Source: Salticus scenicus
Lineage: Eukaryota > Arthropoda > Arachnida > Araneae > Salticidae
Reading direction: 5' to 3'
NCBI GenBank assembly: GCA_963930645.1
Contig: OZ005654.1
Location: 264,977,700-265,041,699 of the forward strand
Length of the DNA: 64,000 nucleotides
The stretch's first letter is position 1; every line of letters begins with the position of its first letter. The translations under genes and the position numbers were made by a program. Shown in pieces: positions 58,994 to 64,000 of the stretch. The notes under the pieces are model-generated. The model did no database searches, was not told the origin of the DNA, and saw only the letters and a list, made by a program, of their open reading frames with translations.

Positions 58994-59326
58994 CAGGGTG
59001 ATTAGGAAAAAACTACCCCGATATATGAGACCATAGCTACCATACCGTTCCGAGAAACTGAATAAAAATTTGGTGGAAGGCATTTTGAGGTATGCGCTCA
59101 ATAATTATATAAAAAACAACAGTTAAACTCTAACAGTTACGGTTACAGTGACAAAATTTTGAAAATTTCAAATGGCAACACCTACTTTTTTTTAATTGAA
59201 ATGGAATCTCCATAGCAAAAAACCATAAATAGCGTTGGAACGGTACCTCTTGCATGAAAATAACCAACGCTAGGCATACTAAGAAAAAAAGAGAAAACAG
59301 CTGTGATGTGCTACCAGAGCACGACT

Positions 59327-59645
59327 TAGAGAGGCATACTGTTGTAACAATCGCTGCTATCGTAGATCACAAGTTGGTTCGTACACTCCGCAGCAAAAGT
59401 ATCCGAGCACTAGCAATAGTCTTATAAAAGTACACTTAATACTGTTTTGTTAAATAAATCCTTGTTGAGTCATGTTCTTAGTCTCTCTAAGAACATGATT
59501 CGTAAAGGATTTATTTAACAAAGCAGTATTAAGTGTACTTTTTTTAGACAAGGATTATTGCTAGTGCTCGGATGCTTTTGCTGCGGAGTGTACAATCCTA
59601 CTTGTGATCTACGATAGCTGCGATTGTTACAATAGTATGCCTCTC
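59327..59645. repeat. Near-perfect palindrome inside the TIR element
   Basis: Halves meet at GTTCTTAGTCTCTCTAAGAAC near 59486 with almost no loop. Shared stem words: AGAGAGGCATACT, GTAGATCACAAGT, GCACTAGCAATA and AAGTACACTTAATACTG. One arm has a few substitutions and short indels relative to the other. Confidence 0.9.
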
Positions 59646-59650
59646 TTACA

Positions 59651-60150
59651 TTTTCTTAATGACGTCACATTTCACGCTAAGTCTTCGGCTCTCACTAAAG
59701 TCTACTGATTCTGCTTCGAAACGAGAAAAATAGACTACGGTATCCTTAATTTCATGTAGGTCTACTGAATAAGGGTTTTAATTTCGTTATCAGTTGTAAG
59801 ACACCGTCATGAGTGACGTCATCAAACTAAGTGAAAAATAAGCCATTGTGAAATGCGTGATGTGTATCTTGCTTTCTTGCTCTGTGAACAATATGCCGCT
59901 TACTGGGAAACATCATTATCATAATTAAAATCGGTTTTGATTGCCATTTTACAATGCCTTGTTTTCCACGTACTGTGATGACGTCATCATGACAGCGTCT
60001 TACGATTAACAACGAAATTAAAGCCTTTATTTAACAGCCTTACACGAAATTAAGGATACCTTGGTATCTTCTTTTCGTTTCGAAGCAGAATCAGTAGACT
60101 TTAGTCTGAACCAAAGACTCAGTGTGAAATGTGACGTCATTAAAAAATGA
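59651..60150. repeat. Second palindrome with four TGACGTCA sites
   Basis: Left arm 59651-59824 and right arm 59978-60150 are inverted copies (TTCGAAACGA, AAGTCTACTGATTCTGCTTC, AGGATACC, GTGAAATGTGACGTCATT). Perfect CRE/ATF octamers TGACGTCA lie at 59660-59667, 59814-59821, 59979-59986 and 60132-60139, one at each arm end. The 153-bp loop has no recognised feature. Confidence 0.85.
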
Positions 60151-60482
60151 AAGTGGTGCTTTGATAGGCACGTAACAGTCGTTTTGTTTTCTTTTTTTGT
60201 TAGCCTGCTAGCGCTGCCGATTTTCGTGCTAGAGGTACCGTTCCAACGCTATTTATGGTTTTTTGCAATGGAGGTTACATTTCAATAAAAAAAGGAGGTG
60301 TTGCCATTTGAAATTTTCGAAATTTTCTCACTGTAACCTTAACTGTTAGAGTTTAACTGTTGTTTTTTATATAATTCTTGAGCGCATACCTCAAAATACC
60401 TTCCACCAAATTTTTATTCAGTTTTTCGGAGCGGTATGTTAGCTATGGTCTCATATATCGGGGTAGTTTTTTTCTTATCACC

Positions 60483-60485
<3 letters not shown>

Positions 60486-60556
<71 letters not shown>
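60486..60556. repeat. (TA)n microsatellite
   Basis: About 34 TA units immediately after the TIR element; frames 60378-60602 and 60436-60669 run through it and are not genes. Confidence 0.95.
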
Positions 60557-60564
<8 letters not shown>

Positions 60565-62039
60565 GGAAGAAAAGAAAGAAAGAAAAACGCGCTATCCTTT
60601 AAGGAAAAGAGCATACATCTATCGAATTGTAATTTAAAATTAAATATATTTTCTATTTCTATTATTTAAATACAATAAATGTGCATAGTCAAACAACAAG
60701 ATTTCATATAAGTATTCGAATATATCATTGTTTTCCTCCTATTTTTAAAATGAATATGTAATTGGATAGAGATACTACTTTAAATCCCCAAATGTTGGCA
60801 ATGCTTGCTATTTTTTAAACGTTAGTATGCACCGTAGATCAAAGATTTATATAGTTCATTCATGTCACCCGCAACGGTGGCTGTTATTTATTATAGACAT
60901 ACATTTGGCAAGTACAGATACAGTAACTCCTATACGTTCACAAACTTGTAGAGAGAGACAGATGCACCTTTATATATAGGATTTCAGTTTTATATTATAT
61001 GTATACTTACATATAGGTATTTGTACATACACGCAAACTGACACACACAGATTTTTCATCTTAAAAATGCATCATTCAATGTTTCTGAAATCAACTTAAA
61101 ATGTATAAATTTTACAGCATCACAATGCTTTAATTTTTTCTCTCACAGTACATTCAAACATGAATTTAAATTTCTGTAGCAAATACACTTTAGGCTGATA
61201 TATAAGTAATATGTAGAAAAAATAAAAACTTAACTTGTTTAACAGAAAAAATTGGAACAGAACGTTGATTTAGCTTAAAGTCTAAGTTTTTATTCCTAGC
61301 TTAGATATATTTCGCTCAATAAAAAAAGAAAAAGGAAAATCATTCAAATGTCTGCTTCAGTGTTCGGAATTCTATTTAGTTAAAAGAAAAAGCGAAAAAT
61401 ATATTTAATAACTGTAACCGATTTCTTTAAAAAATCTGTAAGTTATAGATATGGATGACAACTTATAAACTGCTATTCTTTGTAGTATGGAAAATGTAAT
61501 GAAATTTTTATACACAATATTTTTCTTTAAAAAAAATCTTGTAGATATGTTTACGTATTTTTCTGTTTATTACAATTTAACATATTAAAGCAACAGAAAA
61601 TATTGACACGTAATACCATGTTACAGCTATATGATTAGTGACAAAAATACTAAATTTTAGATTTTGTCAATATATATATATATATGTGTGTGTGTATTTT
61701 ATCTCTATATATTTTCAATAAACGAATAGTATATTACCATTGAATGTTTTTCTTGAGAAGAATTGAAATTTTGTTCATTTTACCACGAAAACGATTAGAT
61801 ATTTCACGACACTTGATGGGGTTTTCATATAAATAAAATGAGGTTTTCATAAATGGATATGTTTGGTTAATAAATTATAAAATATAATTTTGGTACTGCT
61901 TGTGCATGCTCATTTAAATCTTGTTAAGTAAAAATTATCAGATTTCCTTAAATATTTGTCATTTTTATCAAATGTAGTATGTCAATTTTCTTAGTAATAG
62001 CTTTCCATTAGGTTTAATTAGTACGGCAGTTGTGGGGGA
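60557..62039. other. AT-rich, no gene seen
   Basis: (TA)n(TG)n run near 61671-61696; otherwise nothing recognised. Confidence 0.6.
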
Positions 62040-63300
62040 ACGATTGTTCAGTTGGTGATAAAAGCACTAAATTTGGTGGTGTTAATATTTGAAACATGTA
62101 GAATTCAAATGCAACCAGAAGCACTTTGGCCGGAAACTCCTTTTTGGTATTTTCGGCAAAAACAAAATGACCGCTGACAGGCATTCTTGTACTCTGTTAA
62201 TGACTGTATTTTTAGTGTCAAATACTACATTTTCCGGGTTAAGAAATGTAATTGTGCTAGGACTAAATTAATAGAACCTACCAGAAATCCAATATGTTTG
62301 CAAAAAACAGTGAAATGTTTATTCTGTAAATACAGTACAGTGACTACGTTAAAATGCATCGCCTTTTACAGAAGCAAAATGCAATGCAGAATAATGTGGT
62401 GTGATGCAACGGTTTTTGCACCAACCTAAAAAAATCTTACAGAGAATTTGATCTTTATTATGAAGTGAAGCTATGCCCATCTGCACCAAAGGGTATTACA
62501 GTTCCTAAAATGATGTTGAGTGATGATGATTCTTTAACTCATATATATGTCGTAGAATCAACATTTAGTTTAAAAAATGAAAAGGTTGACTGAACCGTAT
62601 TCGGAACATTTTAACGAAAATTAGTTTGTGTCAAAAGATAGGCAGAATGGTGAAATTTTCAAGGAGCTGTTAGTAGCTGAAATGCACTTGGAAATTCTGT
62701 AACATATCCCTTTTTTAGCAACTCTGCTCTCACATATGCAAAAATAAAATACCAAATTAACATATATTTAACCCAGTTTTGTTTCGTAAATCATAGCAAA
62801 GGTGTACCAATAATATTTGATCAACTTTTATACAAATTTGCGAAGGAGCTACAGTGGATGTTTCCTGACGAATAAAGAGAAGACAAGCTAACTGTTATAA
62901 CGGGAAATTACATATACAATTGACTATTTATAAAAAGATTGGTCTAATTCCTGAGTCTAATGACCAGTCTACACATTACCTGAGGCTGGTGTATTTGCAA
63001 CAGGTAGAGCTCAAGGGCTTGAAAGTGGAACAAACGTGAATAGATATTGTTATACTGAGGAGATAATATTTGGTAGTTGCACTGAAAGAGATGAAAATGC
63101 TAATCTACTTGACATATTTAGAAAGTCATCATCACATACTCTCTTACTGTTAACAGACAAAAGAAGAAGTAAAAAGACACCTACAATTTGCATTTTAGAA
63201 TTATTTATTATCAAATTTCACCCTAATATTTTCATTGTAAACTCTGTTACGCAAGGACATTTTACATTCTTTCTTGCAGCGCTACAGAAAATTTATTAAT
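62040..63300 (+). pseudogene. Possible decayed coding sequence, family unknown
   Basis: A less AT-rich stretch with several plus-strand frames of protein-like composition broken by stops and shifts: 62089-62271, 62187-62429 (with CLFCKYSTVTTLKC, a possible Cys pair), an unstarted frame at about 62426-62595 (KSYREFDLYYEVKLCPSAPK) and 63036-63299. A piece near 62980 reads LPEAGVFATGRAQGLESGTN, faintly like the GIFATGT segment of piggyBac transposases, but the rest does not follow that family. It could be an old transposase; I cannot assign it. Confidence 0.25.
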
Positions 63301-64000
63301 TCTTCTTTGCTTTTGACCATTATAACTATGCACGACGACTGTCAGTATCTATTAGAGATTTAGAAACTCTCCTACACACTTGTCCAAGTATGGACACAGA
63401 TTTCATTCGATTTTTTTTTCAGAAATATTAACCATTTATTGTGTTCATAACTAATTTTCAAGTTCATCATTTGATCAAGCTAACAAATCGAATATAAACA
63501 AAATCAAAAGTTGTGAATAATTTAATAAATTGACAAACTGCGGTTGAGTATTTTGCAGAGTTATCACATCTATCAATGAAAGCCCTGTACTTAGCTTTTG
63601 GAAAATGTAACATTTTTCGCTATATTAATGTAAGAGATATAGCTTAAAAAATTTGCTCAATATATTCCAAAGCATTGCTACGACTTTGTTATGATTTAAG
63701 AAACAAAACTGACTTAAATGCATGTTAATTTGGTGTTTTATTATTGCATTTCAAACTAGTTAGAAAGATCACTAAAACGGGACATGTTACAGAAATTTCA
63801 AGTGTTTTCGAGCTACAAACAGCTGCTTTTGTCCCAAAGATAGTTTCTCATCTTTTGGCAAACTATTCTTCGTTAAAATGTTCCGACTGTACTTCAGCCA
63901 ACCTTTTCTTTTTCAACTAAACGTTTATTCTACAACATAAATATGAGTTAAACAATCATCATCGCTTAACATTATTTCAGGAAGTGCAATCCCTATAAGT
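63301..64000. other. No gene seen
   Basis: AT-rich to the window edge, with short open stretches only. Confidence 0.5.

Larger units (their letters stand above)
58994..60485. mobile_element. TIR element built of nested palindromes, ~1.49 kb, TA target site
   Basis: Outer inverted repeats of about 280 bp (58994-59275 and 60205-60485) begin CAGGGTGATTAGGAAAAAAC and end with the complement CACCCTG, flanked by TA on both sides. They pair through TTGGTGGAAGG, TAACAGTTA and CCGTTCCAACGCTATTTATG. Inside are two further independent palindromes (59327-59645 and 59651-60150). No transposase frame is present. TA duplication again suggests a Tc1/mariner-type mechanism. Confidence 0.85.

Noticed and set aside
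60378..60669. Frames with long IY repeats
   Set aside because: Translate a (TA)n microsatellite next to a transposon end.
62980..63060. piggyBac transposase assignment
   Set aside because: Only one short word resembles the family; no DDD context, no TTAA-flanked termini and no C-terminal Cys-rich finger could be confirmed.

Overview
This is eukaryotic nuclear DNA: strongly AT-rich, with no operons, full of microsatellites and dominated by mobile elements. tRNA-derived SINEs ending in a GTACGACGTT tail, several Helitrons, mariner-like and hAT-like TIR elements, LTR-like promoters with a TCAGT initiator, and multicopy C2H2 zinc-finger genes together suggest an arthropod, probably an arachnid such as a spider. 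That assignment is inference. Only one apparently intact protein gene is visible: a four-finger C2H2 gene on the minus strand at 51113-52000.

Layout. 1-9354: the end of a coiled-coil gag-like reading frame next to an LTR-like promoter module (208-818), a tandem pair of 396-bp repeats, a small inverted-repeat element (3115-3700), a non-autonomous hAT element with an exact 8-bp target duplication (6174-7304), and a GC-richer island (7815-8650). 9355-17201: a giant foldback element of about 7.85 kb. Its termini are hairpins, its arms carry ~150-bp subterminal repeats, the inner end of each arm is itself a palindrome, and both arms carry an outward-facing promoter module related to the LTR at 208-818. 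17202-26245: AT-rich DNA holding a 2-kb non-autonomous Helitron (21329-23358) with two related MITEs inside it, and another MITE at 24035-24305. 26246-29677: a decayed Helitron with a recognisable but broken Rep/helicase gene. 29732-33801: a 4-kb TIR element with TA duplications and a large internal foldback. 37751-38524: two SINE copies. 38993-41822: a hairpin-capped tandem array interrupted by an LTR fragment. 44791-46583: a third Helitron with a G-rich tandem array.

46614-52440 is the gene-bearing part. Two C2H2 paralogues lie on the minus strand. The upstream one (51113-52000) is open. The downstream one (46614-50359) is split by a 2.7-kb transposon (47207-49899) carrying a decayed transposase gene and flanked by an exact 8-bp duplication ATACGTAA. 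Across the duplication the zinc-finger frame resumes into an Asn-rich tail, so the interruption is direct evidence of gene breakage. Next to the intact gene is a satellite array of ~24 monomers of about 113-118 bp (52530-55217), with a seven-monomer higher-order unit. The CCAAT/E-box promoter-like segment of the zinc-finger gene recurs on the far side of the array at 56140-56260. 58994-60485 is a TIR element built from three nested inverted repeats with four perfect TGACGTCA sites. 62040-63300 looks like decayed coding DNA of unknown family.

Most of the rest is AT-rich DNA in which I see no gene. Coordinates of repeats and element ends were read by eye from the sequence; percent identities were not computed.
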